Source: Owenia fusiformis (taxonomy: Eukaryota; Annelida; Polychaeta; Sabellida; Oweniidae). Taken from it: DNA of 64,000 nt. The first letter of the stretch is position 1; every line of letters begins with the position of its first letter. The DNA is taken from contig CAIIXF020000010.1 of the NCBI GenBank assembly GCA_903813345.2, positions 28,794,425 through 28,858,424 on the forward strand. The letters run 5' to 3'. Both the position numbers and the translations under genes were made by a program. The notes below the pieces were generated by a model. It made no database searches and was not told where the DNA came from. It saw only the letters and a list, made by a program, of their open reading frames with translations. Shown here in pieces: positions 33,100-45,316 of the stretch.

Positions 33100-35790
33100 A
33101 AATTTGGGGGCACATTGAACACATTACTTTACCTAATTCACATTGATTAGTGAAAATTAACTGTTAATTAGCTCATTTGCATAAATGCTGAAAATTAATC
33201 AATCTTGAAGGTGAAAATGAGCATTAAATGAGGTGATACTTTCAGTCTCAGTTTTTCAAGACAGATAATTAAAATCTAGTTTACCAAAATTTATGATTGA
33301 AAACATAATACCCCAAAAAACAAATCAAAATCGCAAAAATGTGAAACATGTTGAATATAAGTTGGAGTACAGCATAGAAGGAATTTGGGGGCACATTGAA
33401 CACATTACTTTACCAAATTCAAATTAATTAGTGAAAATTAACTTTGCATAAATGCTTAAAATTAAACATTTTTGAAGGTGAAAATGAGTGTTAAAGTACA
33501 GCATGCCGAATTTGGGGCACATTGAACACATTACTTTACCTTATTCAAAAAATTAATTAGCTCAAATTAACCGTTCATTAGTTCATTTGCATAAATGCTT
33601 AAAACTAAACGTTTTTAAAAGTGAAAAATGAGCATTAATGGAGGTGATAATTAGCTCAAAAATTAACTCAAATTACGTCAATTTGTGATTATGTTACCAA
33701 ATTCAGTCTCAGTTTTTCAAGACAGATGCTTAAAATCTAGTTCACCAGAATGTGTAAATGAAAAACTGTATGCCAAAATATGTAAACAAGGCTAGAATAA
33801 GTACTGGGTGTTCAAAAAAAAACGCAACCCAAAGAAATCGCTATATCTTGGAAAATACTTATCCAGTTGCACTCAATTTTTCAGGAAAGAAAGAAGAGAC
33901 TGTGTATGTAGAGTTCCTGTAGTTATTTAGTTGTAAAACATGAAGCCTTGGACACCTGCTCAAAAGACCTTAGCATTAGAAAGATACGAAAAACGCAGTC
34001 AAAGGTGACTGCCACAGCAATAAAACTGATTAACTTTCTAACCATAGTGTTTTGGCACTTCAGATTTGGCACAAATTATTTTCATTCAATGTGTGGTGAA
34101 TTTGTGGAGTTTCATCAAAATCACTCCAGGGACTTTACAGTCATGGTCATAATACCTTCTTAAGTCTGACTGAACCAGGGCGTTTGACTGTGTTTTGAAC
34201 GCATTTCGACTATTAACTGCAAAGTCCCTAGAGTGATTTTGATTTCACTCTACAGATTTACCATACTTTGAATGAAGATGATTTGTGCCAAATTTGAAGA
34301 GCTAAAACACTATGGTGAGAAAGTTATTCAGTTTTTTGCTGTGGCAGTCTCCCCTGACTTCGTATTTTGTATCTTTCTAATACTAATGTCTTTTGAGCAG
34401 GTGTCTAAGGCATCATGTTTTATAACTAACCAACTACAGGAGCTATTCGTACACAGTCTCTTCTTTCTTTCCTGAAAAAATGAACATAATTGCATTAGTA
34501 TTTTCCAAGATATAGCAATTTCTTTGGGATGCGTTTTTTTTGAACACCCTGTACACAGTCACATTAATTAGTGAAAATTTACCCTTAATTAGCTCATTTA
34601 CATTACGCTGAAAATTAAATTTTTGAAGGTGAAAATGAGTGTAAATGGAGGTGATAATTAGCTCAAAAATTAGCTCAAATTATGTCAATTTGGTATACAG
34701 CCACATTTTTATAATTGTACATGTGATTATGTTACCAAATTCAGTCTCAGTTTTTCAAGACAGATGCTTAAAATCTAGTTCACCAGAATGTATAAATGAA
34801 AAACTGTATGCCAAAATATGTATACAAGGCTAGAATAAGTACACAGTTACATTAATTAGTGAAAATTTACCTTTAATTAGCTCATTTACATAATGCTGAA
34901 AATTAAATTTTTGAAGGTGAAAATGAGCGTTAATGGAGGTGATAATTAGCTCAAAAATTAGCTCAAATTATGTCAATTTGGTATACAGCCACATTTTTAT
35001 AATTGTACATGTGATTATGTTACCAAATTCAGCCTCAGTTTTTCAAGACAGATGCTTAAAATCTAGTTCACCAGAATGTATAAATGAAAAACTGTATGCC
35101 AAAATATGTATACAAGGCTAGAATAACTACACAGTCACATTAATTAGTGAAAATTTACCTTTAATTAGCTCATTTACATAAGGCTGAATAATAAATTTTT
35201 GAAGGTGAAAATGAGCGTTAATGGAGGTGATAATTAGCTCAAAAATTAGCTCAAATTATGTCAATTTGGTATAAGGCCACATTTTTCTAATTGCAATTAT
35301 GTTTCAAAATACAGTCTCAGTTTTTCAAGACAGATATTTAAAATCTAGTTTACCAATATGTATAATTGAAAATAAAATACCCCCCAAAAAATATAAGAAA
35401 TTTCAAAATCGCAAAAATGTGAAATATGATGAATTTAAGTTGGAGTACAGCATGCGGAAGGAATATGGGGCATATTTAACATATTGCTGTACCTCATTCA
35501 CATTAATTCGTGAAAATTAACCGTTAATTAGTTCATTTGCATAAATGCTGAAAATTAAACATTTTTGGAGGTGAAAATGAACGCTAATGGAGATGATAAT
35601 TAGCTCAAAATAAGCTCAAATTACGTCAATTTGGTATAAAGCCACATTTTCATAATTGTACATGTGATTATGTTACCAAATTCAGTCTCAGTTTTTCAAG
35701 ACAGATGCTTAAAATCTAGTTCACCTGAATGTATAATTGAAAAACTCATGCCTAGATATGTATACAAGGCTAGAATAAGTACACAACTGA
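33100..35790. repeat. About 288-bp tandem repeat array
   Basis: Units contain TTAATTAGCTCATTTGCATA, GGAGGTGATAATTAGCTC, AGTCTCAGTTTTTCAAGACA and GTATACAAGGCTAGAATAAG. Clear unit starts fall near 34555, 34843, 35132 and 35490, with more diverged units from 33100. The repeated 62-residue open frames here are copies of the unit. The element at 33804-34551 interrupts one unit. Confidence 0.85.
33804..34551. mobile_element. Mariner-like non-autonomous element with TA target
   Basis: The left TIR opens CTGGGTGTTCAAAAA and the right ends TTTTTTGAACACCCTG; the repeat extends about 55 bp (AAAGAAATCGCTATATCTTGG / CCAAGATATAGCAATTTC). TA flanks both sides. Removing the element and one TA restores the 288-bp unit exactly (AATAAGTACACAGTCAC). 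Non-coding, 748 bp. Confidence 0.8.
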
Positions 35791-35851
35791 AATTGTTGTT
35801 AACTATTAAAACATTAATTTAATATGTTTGTTTGTTTAAATACTGCATTGG

Positions 35852-36960
35852 TTATGATACAATACACATCTTCTTTTTCTTTTTTTCTTTTTTTTGTTTT
35901 TCCCTACTCGAGTAAGAAGTTGGTGGGAGACTCCTTGCATAGTGAACTGGACCTAAATCATCTAGGAAGTTATCATCCTCACTGGAGTTGGACCATGTGC
36001 TACAGTGACCTGATTGGATCTCAATGCCAACACCAGATTCCGGGCTACGTTGCTGTACTGCCTCACAAAGGGATTTATAATGTCTTCTTCTTAATGTTGC
36101 ATATTGGGCAGGGTATCCAGCGTAGTTCTGGCTACAAGCGTATGTACCCTTACCTCCTTTGGCATGTAGTTCCTCCTGTTTGGGATCGAATCGAACGCTC
36201 AAGTTTTTGGCCACATTGTTCTTTGATTGTTTTTTACTAAGACATGGTTTGAGTATTTTTGGCATATTGGGGGATAAGCCAGGCATAGAGCTACAAGAAC
36301 CCTGGCGCTCCCAGGGGTCATATTTTTCATTCTCGTCTTCCAAATAACCATCAAATTCCTTAATAATTAACTCGAGTGACTCCTGATTTGGACTTTTTGC
36401 CCTCGTTATTGCCTCCTCAGGTGGGGGAGGGGGAAGGTTTGGTATAGTTTGGGGACTAGGCTGAGCGGTTTGAACCCTGCTTTTATTGTTTTTCACCTGG
36501 CGATCTTTATTAATGTCCTCAATTCTTGGCAGAGGGGATAACTGATTATTGTGCCCCATTGGCGCTCCATCGGCACTTGATTTATTTGAGCTACATGTAC
36601 TCTTACTCATGTTGTAACTCGCACTCTGAGCTGACCATCCTAAACTACTCTCACTTGGATTGTAACCAGATTCAATAGTATCACTCAATGCACTGAACTT
36701 TGCGCTGTTATTTGACATACAGGAGTCAAGTAGTGCGGTGTCACCATATCCGTATGGGATTCCTCCGTATGGAGTTACATGTATGAACCCAGATCTGTTG
36801 GACTCATCATCAATGTTATAGCCAGAAAGCTTGTGGTTGTAATCAGTTTTGTTTGAACCAGCGTTTTTGTTTCTAGGGTTCCAAGTATCCCCGTTTTGGA
36901 TTGAGTCCCCAGACGCAATGTTCTCTAATTTCGCCTGACCGCTGCAACATTCTGGTTGTG
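35852..36960 (-). CDS. Gene 2, terminal exon: Ig-receptor-type cytoplasmic tail
   Basis: Minus-strand last exon from acceptor TCTATTTGTAG (above 36960) to a TAA at 35852. It starts in phase 1, so a preceding Ig exon ending in G gives Ala; 369 residues follow. It opens AQPECCSGQAKLENIAS and lacks any signal or membrane segment. Visible features: NSS/NKS-rich first half, LPPPPPEE at about 176-183, acidic EFDGYLEDENEKYDPWE at about 202-218, YATL and YKSL tyrosines at about 287-298, an acidic NSSEDDNFLDDL, and the end KKEKKKKKMCIVS. CIVS fits the CaaX rule (Ser last, predicting farnesyl transfer) next to a polybasic run. The K-run is encoded by a long A/G tract (35871-35900), so a slippage origin is possible. 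I infer that the tail belongs to the Ig gene from phase, strand and order; the membrane-spanning exon expected between them was not found. Confidence 0.65.
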
Positions 36961-37154
36961 CTACAAATAGATAATAAGATAATACAATATCATAAGCAAT
37001 GTATTTGTCACCATGAAAAACATTGCAATTCCCAAACGAGGCATTAACCTGCAAAATGTCACCATCATTTGTTTTAGACAAAAACCACCAATCACATACC
37101 ACTGTCAAAAAATTGAGAGCATGTCACTCCTTTCTGGTGGTGACATAAAAATTA

Positions 37155-37373
37155 AAACTAGACAACAGCAACGCAAATGCGTAGCAAACCCCATCGAACA
37201 GCATTTTTACAAAAATGGCAGCCATTTTCAAAAATGGCCACCTCCTGCCAAAAGTGTCATTAGACATTGTGCCATGCTTATAGCATTCACATACCAAATA
37301 TGAATAAAATCGCTCCACTACTTTTCGAATTTTAGTAAAATACGTTAAAAAGGTGGCCATTTTTCTACAAACC
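37155..37373 (-). mobile_element. Helentron-like fragment
   Basis: Left end with hairpin ACGCA-AA-TGCGT then AGCAAACCCCATCGAAC, followed by one or two 130-bp units (ATGGCAGCCATTTTCAAAAA). The right end is missing. Confidence 0.6.
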
Positions 37374-37454
37374 ACTTTTCAAATCACGAGCCACAAAGCT
37401 GTGTGATTTTCGATGTAGGAACTTCGTTTGCGAGTAGAGACATATGTTCAGGAG

Positions 37455-38403
37455 AGAGGAAAACAAGAACACAAATGTGCACAATATGTCCCCACCAATG
37501 GATCCCATCAAATGGTCATCCTGAAAATGAGTAGACAAGACTTTACCGATTGATTGCCTTGACATTTGCCCAGAATGCCTAAAAACTAATCAGTTCTAGA
37601 TTTTAATACTAAGAATCATCCCTGAAAATTTGAAATTGATGTACCATACGATTCACCTGAAAACGCGTAGACAAGACTTTACAGACAAGATTTTAGGATG
37701 GAAAATCCAAAATGGCTGCCCTAACATTTATCCAGAATGCCAAAAAATTAATCAGATCTAGATTTTCATACTAATGTAAGAATCATCCCTAAAAATTTGA
37801 AATTGATCTACCAAATGATTCACCTGAAAACGCGTAGACTAGACTTTACAGGCAAGATTTTAGGACGGAAAATCCAAAATGGCTGCCTTGACATTTAATA
37901 ACCAGAATGGCAAAAAAACTTATCAGATCTAGATTTTCATACTAAAAATCATCCCTGAAAATTTGAAATTGATCTACCAAACCGTTCACCTGAAAACGCG
38001 TACACTGTAGACAAAACTTTACAGACAAGATTTTAGGATGGAAAAATCCAAAATGGCCGACAATAAAAAAGTGATTACTAGTTTTTGCTGATTTCTTTTT
38101 ACAAAATTATCATATATAACTACTGTTAACAATAACGTAGGCTTTTACAGCAAAGTACACCTGAAATTATTTTTAAAGCTACTAAATAGTTAAAGTATGA
38201 AAACTCAAAAACACCGTTCAATATGAAACAAAGTATTATTGTGCGCTAACTTTTCTTATGACATTAAAAATGGCTGACATGACTGAGCTGACAGGTCCAA
38301 AACCAAATCAGATGTAGAATGAAGTAAGCTGAACAAGATGTTAAAGTTTTAAATGCGCCTAGGCTGACAATATGGCCCCACACTATGTGGTGGGGACATA
38401 AAA
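37455..38403. mobile_element. Helitron-like element with GTCCCCACC ends
   Basis: Left: CACAAATGTG hairpin then CAATATGTCCCCACC; right: TATGTGGTGGGGACATAAAA. Inverted repeat internal on one side and terminal on the other. Interior: about 140-170 bp units with AAAATCCAAAATGGCTGCC and CGCGTAGACAAGACTTTA. The larger relative is 52650-56526. Confidence 0.5.
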
Positions 38404-38597
38404 AGGTTTGTGACTAAAGAATCGATATATGCATCATGTGAACTGTGGTTCGGGTTAAAGGAATGTAGGTCGGAAATGATGATCATGCTAGTGGAAGTGC
38501 TTAACATGATTAAACCAGGAAAAGACATCATACTTAAAAATTTTACTTTGTGATAAATGTTTCCACTTGAAATGGAATTTCAAGTGATATTATGTAA

Positions 38598-39162
38598 CTA
38601 GACAAAAGCAACGCCAAAGTGTAGCAAATCCCATCGAACAGCAATGGCTGGCATTTTTACAAACAAAGTATAAAGCAAAAACGGCAGCCATTTTTCAAAA
38701 TGGCCACCTTCTACCAAAAGTGTCATTAGACAGTGTGCCATAGTTATCACATACCAAATATGAACAAAATCACTCCACTACTTTTCGAGTTATAGTAAAA
38801 TACGTTAAAATGGTGGCCATTTTTTTAAAATGGCCTTCTTCTACCAAAAGTGTCATTAGACAGTGTGCCATGCTCAGGGGTGGATCTGGGAACCAACAAG
38901 GGGGTTACCAAATTTCACGTCATAGAAAAAAACTTCAAAAAAATGTTTGGCCCCTTAAAGCCAAAAGTGGCATCAAAATTTGGCCTGAAATTAAAAAATA
39001 AGGCCTTAAAAGGCCCAGTTGTGACAAAAAAGGCCCACTTTTTGGAATTTTTTTTGGCCCAATTCTTTTTTTTCTGGGCCCCCCCCTTGGGTGGACGTAG
39101 ACATACAGACGGGCGGACGTAGGCGTTCCCTATATCCCTCCAAACTTTGTTTGATGGGATAA
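38598..39162 (-). mobile_element. Helentron-like element, short
   Basis: CTAGACAAAAGCAACGCC at the left (CTAG is the minus-strand terminus), internal AATCCCATCGAAC, right end TTTGTTTGATGGGATAA. Contains 130-bp units and an unrelated middle (38878-39090) with homopolymer runs. Confidence 0.65.
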
Positions 39163-39559
39163 CAACTACAAAATCTTACATTTTTTGTTGTGATTAAAAG
39201 CCTAGAAAGAAAATACTTCTATGAACTAATTATTTACAGTGATTCAAAAATAAAAAGGGTGCATATTTTGAGTCACCATGTATATCACATAGTGCAGAAC
39301 AATACATTTATTGTATAACAATATAAATAAGACACACGGTGAACAATATCGCACCCTTGAACAGAAGATAAAGATGTGTTAATACATGAAAGTTTGTCAA
39401 TATTCTAGCAATTGTGTAGAAAATCGTACTAATTTTGCACACATCAGGGATAACTGGTAGGGGGATTTCAACCTATGCCTGGATCAGATAAATAAATGAG
39501 ATATAGCCTTGAATGTTCACTAAACAATCTCTACAAGTAGCAAGGCTATTTCTGCAGAA

Positions 39560-40735
39560 TGATGGTTTAGGGAGGACTATAATATTAGAAACATCCCTGA
39601 AAATTTCAAATGCATCCGTCAAACGGTTTGGCTGGAAACCTGTAGACAAGCCTTGACAGACATGATTTAGGACGGAAAATCCAAAATGGTCGCCTTAACT
39701 TTTACCCAGAATGCCGAAAAAAGAATCAGTTTCAAACGGATTGGCTGGAAACTGTAGACAAGCCTCCACAGACAAGATTTTAGGATGGAAAATCCAAAAT
39801 GGCCACCTTAAGATTTACCAGACAAGATTTTAACTTTCATAGGTAGAAACATCCCTGAAAATTTCAAATGAATCGATCCCTCAAACGGTTTGGCTGGAAA
39901 CCTGTAGACAAGCCTTCACAGACACGATTTTAGGACGAAAAATCCAAAATGGCCGCCTAAACATTAACCAAGAATGCCGAAAAACTAATCAGTTCTAAAC
40001 TTTCATAGGTAGAAACATCCCTGAGAATTTCAAATGAGTTGAATCCCTCAAACGGTTTGGCTGGAAACCTGTAGACAAGCCTTGACAGACAAGATTTTAG
40101 GACGGAAAATCCAAAATGGCCGCTTTAACATTTACCCAGAATGCCGAAAAACTAATCAGTTCTAAACTTTCATAGGTAGAAACATCCCTGAGAATTTCAA
40201 ATGAATCCCTCAAACGGTTTGGCTGGAAACCTGTAGACAAGCCTTCACAGACACGATTTTAGGACGGAAAATCCAAAATGGCCGCCTAAACATTAACCAA
40301 GAATGCCGAAAAACTAATCAGTTCTAAACTTTCATAGGTAGAAACATCCCTGAGAATTTCAAATGAGTTGAATCCCTCAAACGGTTTGGCTGGAAACCTG
40401 TAGACAAGCCTTGACAGACAAGATTTTAGGACGGAAAATCCAAAATGGCCGCTTTAACATTTACCCAGAATGCCAAAAAACTAATCAGTTCTAAACTTTC
40501 ATAGGTAGAAACATCCCTGAGAATTTCAAATGAATCCCTCAAACGGTTTGGCTGAAAACCTGTAGACAAGCCTTGACAGACAAGATTTTAGGACGGAAAA
40601 TCCAAAATGGCCGCCTTAACATTTACCCAGAATGCCGAAAAAATAATCGGTTCTAAACTTTCATAGGTAGAAACATCCCTGAGAATTTCAAATGAATCCC
40701 TGAAACGGTTTGGCTGAAAACCTGTAGACAAGATT
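39560..40735. repeat. About 160-bp tandem repeat
   Basis: At least seven units with AAAATCCAAAATGGCCGCC, CCCAGAATGCCGAAAAACTA and CCTCAAACGGTTTGGCTG. Copies around 40110, 40270, 40440 and 40600 are nearly identical. Same repeat family as the inside of 52650-56526. Non-coding. Confidence 0.8.
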
Positions 40736-40969
40736 ATTCTGGACACCCGAAGAGACTGGTCATACGGACCTGTTGATCATCAAAGTTACGTGGTCCGTAT
40801 CAAAATAGGCTGGACAAAGTGACCAGCCCCTCAAAATAGTCCCTGGTCCATATGAATGTTACTGGTCAATCAAAATCTTGTTAGACAATAAAGAACAATA
40901 AATCAACGAATTGTTTTATGAGTCAAGTTTAAAACGAAATCAGTATCATTAAATCAAAGATCCTTAAAA

Positions 40970-42510
40970 GGTCCTTAATCCTCAATGGCCATATTAACTT
41001 CATTCTCCGAGTCATTGTCAGTGTCATCAAACTCATCACAATTACTGTCATAATCAGAATGATCTGAAGAACAAGTAGCCTCTTTGTTTGTATCTGCTTA
41101 TGCTGCTGCATTCGGGTGCACCCCAGTTGTCCGAAACCCAGTTCTCCGAAACCCAGTTGTCCGAAACCCACTTGTCCGAAACCCACTTGTCCGAAACCCA
41201 TTACTCCGAAAAATATAGTCATAATTTACCAGAGAAAGGGGAGCCGTACTAAGCTTAGGCCAGTTTCATGCAATGTATTTGGCCAAATTAATGGCATGGA
41301 CGCATTCTGATGTTCATAGATCTCTCTCTCACTTTGAATTTCATCTATTGCACACGTTACCAGAATGGCAGGAACGGGGGATTTATTTTACATTGTGATT
41401 CTAAAAAAAGGTTATCAAAACACAATATATATTACGGAACAGTTTATCTTATCTTCTTCAATCTCTTTTATATAGGCAAAATAAAATGAATCATTTTGAA
41501 ACAGATAAAATAAGTTTACGTTTAAGAATAAAACAGTATACATATTATGTTGTCAAAATATTTCGTCGCATTTAATTTCTTAGTCTCTGTATTTTATCAA
41601 ATCGTAAAAGAACAAAACATTCTTAACTTAATCACTTGGGATCAACTGGAAACGAAGGCAGGCTGTCCTCGTATCAAAATGGATGTTCTCCCATTCGCAA
41701 GAAGTTTCATTTTCGCCATGTACTCACTTCATCCTTTTAATTTAATCTCTATTTCTCGAACAGAGTACGTAAATGAAGAATAAGTTTTGGTTTCATAAGA
41801 TGTACATGGCAACTTTACTAAATAAATGCCCACTGGCTTGGGAAAGCTATTTTTCCTTTTATGAACGCTCATCACCCATTGGAAAAATGTTGTTCCCTCT
41901 CAAAAAAGGCCCATGGGCCATAAAGAAAATTGGTTTAAAAATTGTAGACCCCTATCTATGTATGTTGTGTAAAAGCCATTTTACAATGAGAATAACATAA
42001 TTTAACTTTGTTTGTTTGAACATCTATATCACCTGTATATGAACTTTCGTAGGCTAAACATTAAAGAATTAATGTCTTGACTTGATTTTGCAATAATGTC
42101 AATGTTATTCCAATGTTATGTTGTGATTCGCAGAGGTTGCGACAACGAGATTCGTTTAAAAAAATTGTATTTTTCAAATAAGATCCCCTAATTTTCGGAG
42201 AACTGGGTTTCGGACAACTGGGTTTCGGAAAACTGGGTTTCGGAGAACTGGGTTTCGGACAACTGGGTTGACCCCGCTGCATTCACTTTGGCTCAATATC
42301 TTGGATATCCTCCATGGATTCTAAGGATTCCACTAAGGTCACAGAAGCACTTTTAGTCTGTTTCCTATTTCTTCTTTGTCAATACAAATTTACAGCTTCA
42401 GTAGGTTTAAACTCCTCAATAGGAGGTGAATTGAGTTTTACATTAAGCAGAGTTCTTCAAGACTTTTATTGTACGTTCGGTAATTTAAACCTGCACATCG
42501 CTCCAAAACG
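40970..42510 (-). pseudogene. Decayed transposase C-terminus (hAT dimerisation-like), split by a MITE
   Basis: On the minus strand, RTLLNVKLNSPPIEEF and KPTEAVNLY then stop then QRRNRKQTK (about 42330-42460) resemble the C-terminal part of hAT-type transposases, where a Phe-x-Pro-x-x-Ala-x-x-Leu-Trp stretch is followed by basic residues; the stop TGA stands where Trp is expected. After the element at 41114-42275 is set aside, the reading continues as acidic EATCSSDHSDYDSNCDEF and ends NMAIED (stop near 40976). Several frame changes and stops show it is dead. Family assignment is tentative. Confidence 0.45.
41114..42275. mobile_element. Mutator-like element with tandem-repeat termini
   Basis: Both ends are arrays of a 15-bp word, CCGAAACCCAGTTGT, in inverted orientation (41128-41210 and 42195-42268). 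The 9-bp flank GCTGCATTC occurs on both sides (41105-41113, 42276-42284) as a target duplication. It sits inside a decayed transposase gene. The interior encodes no recognised protein; Pro-Lys-Pro-Ser-Cys frames are terminal repeat translations. Confidence 0.7.
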
Positions 42511-42629
42511 CAATATGTTGACATATATTGTTTTTACATTTTCAAGCTCTAATATAAAGTTTATGTAAATAAAAATTGTTTTTTTCTGCGTAGTATCAAA
42601 GAACAATCATTTAGTTAAAAAAATAAAAA

Positions 42630-42700
42630 GGCGACTGCAGGATTCGAACCCGGGCCTCCCGCGTGCTAAGCGAGGGTTCTACCGCTACACCACCGTGTTT
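42630..42700 (-). tRNA. tRNA-like sequence, anticodon AGC (Ala-type), probably a pseudogene
   Basis: On the minus strand: D-arm GTGTAGCGGTAGAAC, anticodon stem CTCGC/GCGGG around loop TTAGCAC (anticodon AGC), and T-arm with a perfect B-box word GGTTCGAATCC; a T run follows. The 3' acceptor strand AGTCGCC does not pair with the expected 5' strand and the T stem has a mismatch, so a functional tRNA is unlikely. It could be a tRNA-derived repeat head. Confidence 0.45.
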
Positions 42701-43305
42701 TTATGAATAGTGGAGGTAATTGAACGCTACTTATTTTGAATGCTGTGATTCGGAAGTGACGTCACGTTCTTCATTTAGAAACCTTTCCAAAATCATATCG
42801 CCAGCTCCGATCGAAGCAAATTCAATGAAAAATCTTTGAAATGACACATTTATCGTAAGTATTTCTACACAAGATTTGCCCCATTTGTTCATCATTCTAT
42901 AATCTTTCATTAAGCTCAAAATGATAAAGTTCACCCCCGAAACAACCCAAGATTGCGTTTCGGAGCGAAGTCCAGCTTTAATGTATCATTTCGCTATACC
43001 GGTTTATAATCGGTTGTTCTTAAAATTAAAAACAAAAAAATGTTTTTATGAATTCTTGTTAATAACTTAAATCTGGCGATTTAATCATCGACAACTCGAA
43101 TTATTAGCAGAATAACAGCACGGACATGAATTCTACTGCTAGGTAGGCGATTAAATATCATGCTGGTCCAAATGACCGGCACTTTTGCAAACATTGCCGG
43201 ACCTGGGCTCAATCTACTGGACAATGTCCACCAGGAAGGCCGTTAATGACTACACTGCCTGTAGCTAGACTTATCAATTGTTTAAAAAATTATAATTTGA
43301 ATTAC
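42701..43305. other. No recognisable gene
   Basis: Possible intron of gene 2. A 67-residue minus frame (42731-42934) has no recognisable domain and no clear splice sites. Confidence 0.35.
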
Positions 43306-43620
43306 CTACAGGTATTACAGTCAACTGTGCTGCATAATCTTTTGGTGGTCCAGCTATTGTCCGGCACTCATACCTTCCTACATCTGTCAACTGCACATTT
43401 TTAATAGTGAGTGTGTATTTATTGGCACTTGTAGAATCAACCTCATACTTGGCAGGATTTGAAACTTGCCCACCAGTATGCCATACAACGACACCTGTAT
43501 CACCTTGTGAGGCATACTCTACCCATTGGACGTATGAATAGCCTTGGTCTTTACAATCAAAGGTGACATCTGTTCCTACGCGTGCTGCACTGTCCACAGG
43601 GATATCTTGGTCCAGGGCAA
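43306..43620 (-). CDS. Gene 2, Ig-domain exon A
   Basis: A 315-base minus-strand exon with acceptor TTATTTTCAG and donor GTAATT, phase 1 at both ends, the usual phase of extracellular Ig exons. It encodes one V-type Ig domain: Cys in VTFDCKDQGYSYVQWVEY, the core Trp in the same segment, then YTLTIKNVQLTDVGRYEC with the second Cys, ending PPKDYAAQLTVIPV. The fold stabilises cell-surface receptors and adhesion molecules. It is about 93% identical in protein to exon B (59201-59515). It lacks two residues (Pro-Ser) after CRTI and has Pro-Val added before the donor, so length is equal. The phase allows direct joining to the tail exon at 35852-36960, or to a membrane exon not seen here. Confidence 0.85.
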
Positions 43621-45316
43621 CTGAAAATAAGTAAAAAAAATCAGATTTTACTAATTTTATTAATTTTTTATAAGATTTCCTGCTTTATGAGGGATATACT
43701 ATAGTGCCTCTGTATCGTTTCAAAAAATTTACCCAACGTGTCGGTCTCTGTTAATTTATGGCATCCATACTTTTTTTAAAGATGACACTTTGAGGCTCAA
43801 TTTTTTGCCGGATGCTCTTGCAAACTCTCATTGCTTGCTCTGTATTGTAGCATTCCGTTACCATGGTTATGCATCTATAGACATCTTACCTTGGAATCTT
43901 AAATCATTTGTAACTTTGTCATTATTTGGTCTATAGAGATGAAATTGGTTTCAAACTAAACCTAATTAAATTCCTCATAAAGTAATGATATTCAATTATG
44001 CAAATTAGATAGTTTGCATAAATTGTGACGCCATCAATCAATTTTTGATTCAGAATTTTCGAGAATAGCAACATATCTATTAGAACTGAGGCCGTATGTC
44101 AGATTTTCGGCAAAGTTTGGTCCTTTAGACTATAAGAAGAATAAATAAGCAACATAAAAGTGAAAACAGATTCAAAATTGGATCAGTATTGCCAAAGTTA
44201 TTAAACTTTCGAGGTAGCTACTGTGAATGTCATTATTTGACAATTATATTCAGACATCTTACCATGGACGTTTAAAGTGTTTGTAGCTTTGTCATTATTT
44301 GGTCTATAGAAATTATATTGGTATCAAATTAAACCTTATAAAATTTCCTGTACGATTACAATATTCAATTATGCAAATTAGATAATTTGCATAAATTGTG
44401 CCGTCATCAATCTATTTTTGTTCAGAATATCCCAGTTAAGCAACATATATATTAAAACTTAGGCCGAATGACAGAATGTGTGCACAGTTTTGACCTTTAT
44501 TTGATGAGTGGAAGATAGAGGCAACATTCGAGTGACAACAGATTCGAAATTGGGTCAGAAATAGCAAAGTTATTCAGCTTTTGGGGCAGCTACAATGAAC
44601 GTCATTGTTTGACAATTATAAAAATATTACAATAACAAAAAAAGAAACAAACATAGTTGTTTCAATCTTATTGAGTAAAAATGTACATGACTTGTTCATA
44701 TTTTTCCATTGAAATATACATGAAAGTATGTGGAAATGTTACATGTATTTTGACTATCATTCACAGGGGTCAAATCATGTGATCTTGATTTTAAAATCTA
44801 ATTTTATGATTTACCATACACTGTCAATGATCCATTTGAATACATAGTAATGCTTTAATAATGCTATTTTGACATATGTTGACTAATATACATATCAATA
44901 TTTACAAAATTTATATGGAAGAGTATTCCTGGTTTCATTTGATTTGTAACATGTGAAAAAGCTGAAAACAAAATTTTGTTGATATTTGGACATAAACTAA
45001 ATAAATCTTAATTACCATTTTATATTTAAAATACAGATACTCTGAGTGTCAACTTTAGAACTTAGATGTTAACATTTCCAAAAATCAATGCCCAAAATAA
45101 GTCAATCGGTGGCAAATGGCGAGCCCACACAGCTAATGTGACAACTACTTTAGGGTAATTTTTTAACCTTCAAAATCCTTTATGATTCAACCTTAGAATG
45201 ATTTATGTTATAGCTTTTTTGAAAATGGACTATAAGCAGAAAGTAGGTACTTAGAGAAGCAAAACGAAAAGTAGTTTTTATATACTTTTACATAATATAA
45301 CCTCTTCGATATGCAA

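Noticed and set aside
41116-41310. Pro-Lys-Pro-Ser-Cys collagen- or proline-rich small protein
   Set aside because: It is the translation of the 15-bp terminal repeats of a transposable element, and the same peptide appears inverted at the other end.
36960-43306. Transmembrane exon for gene 2
   Set aside because: I looked on the minus strand for a phase-1 exon with a long hydrophobic stretch between the tail and Ig exon A and found none with convincing splice sites.
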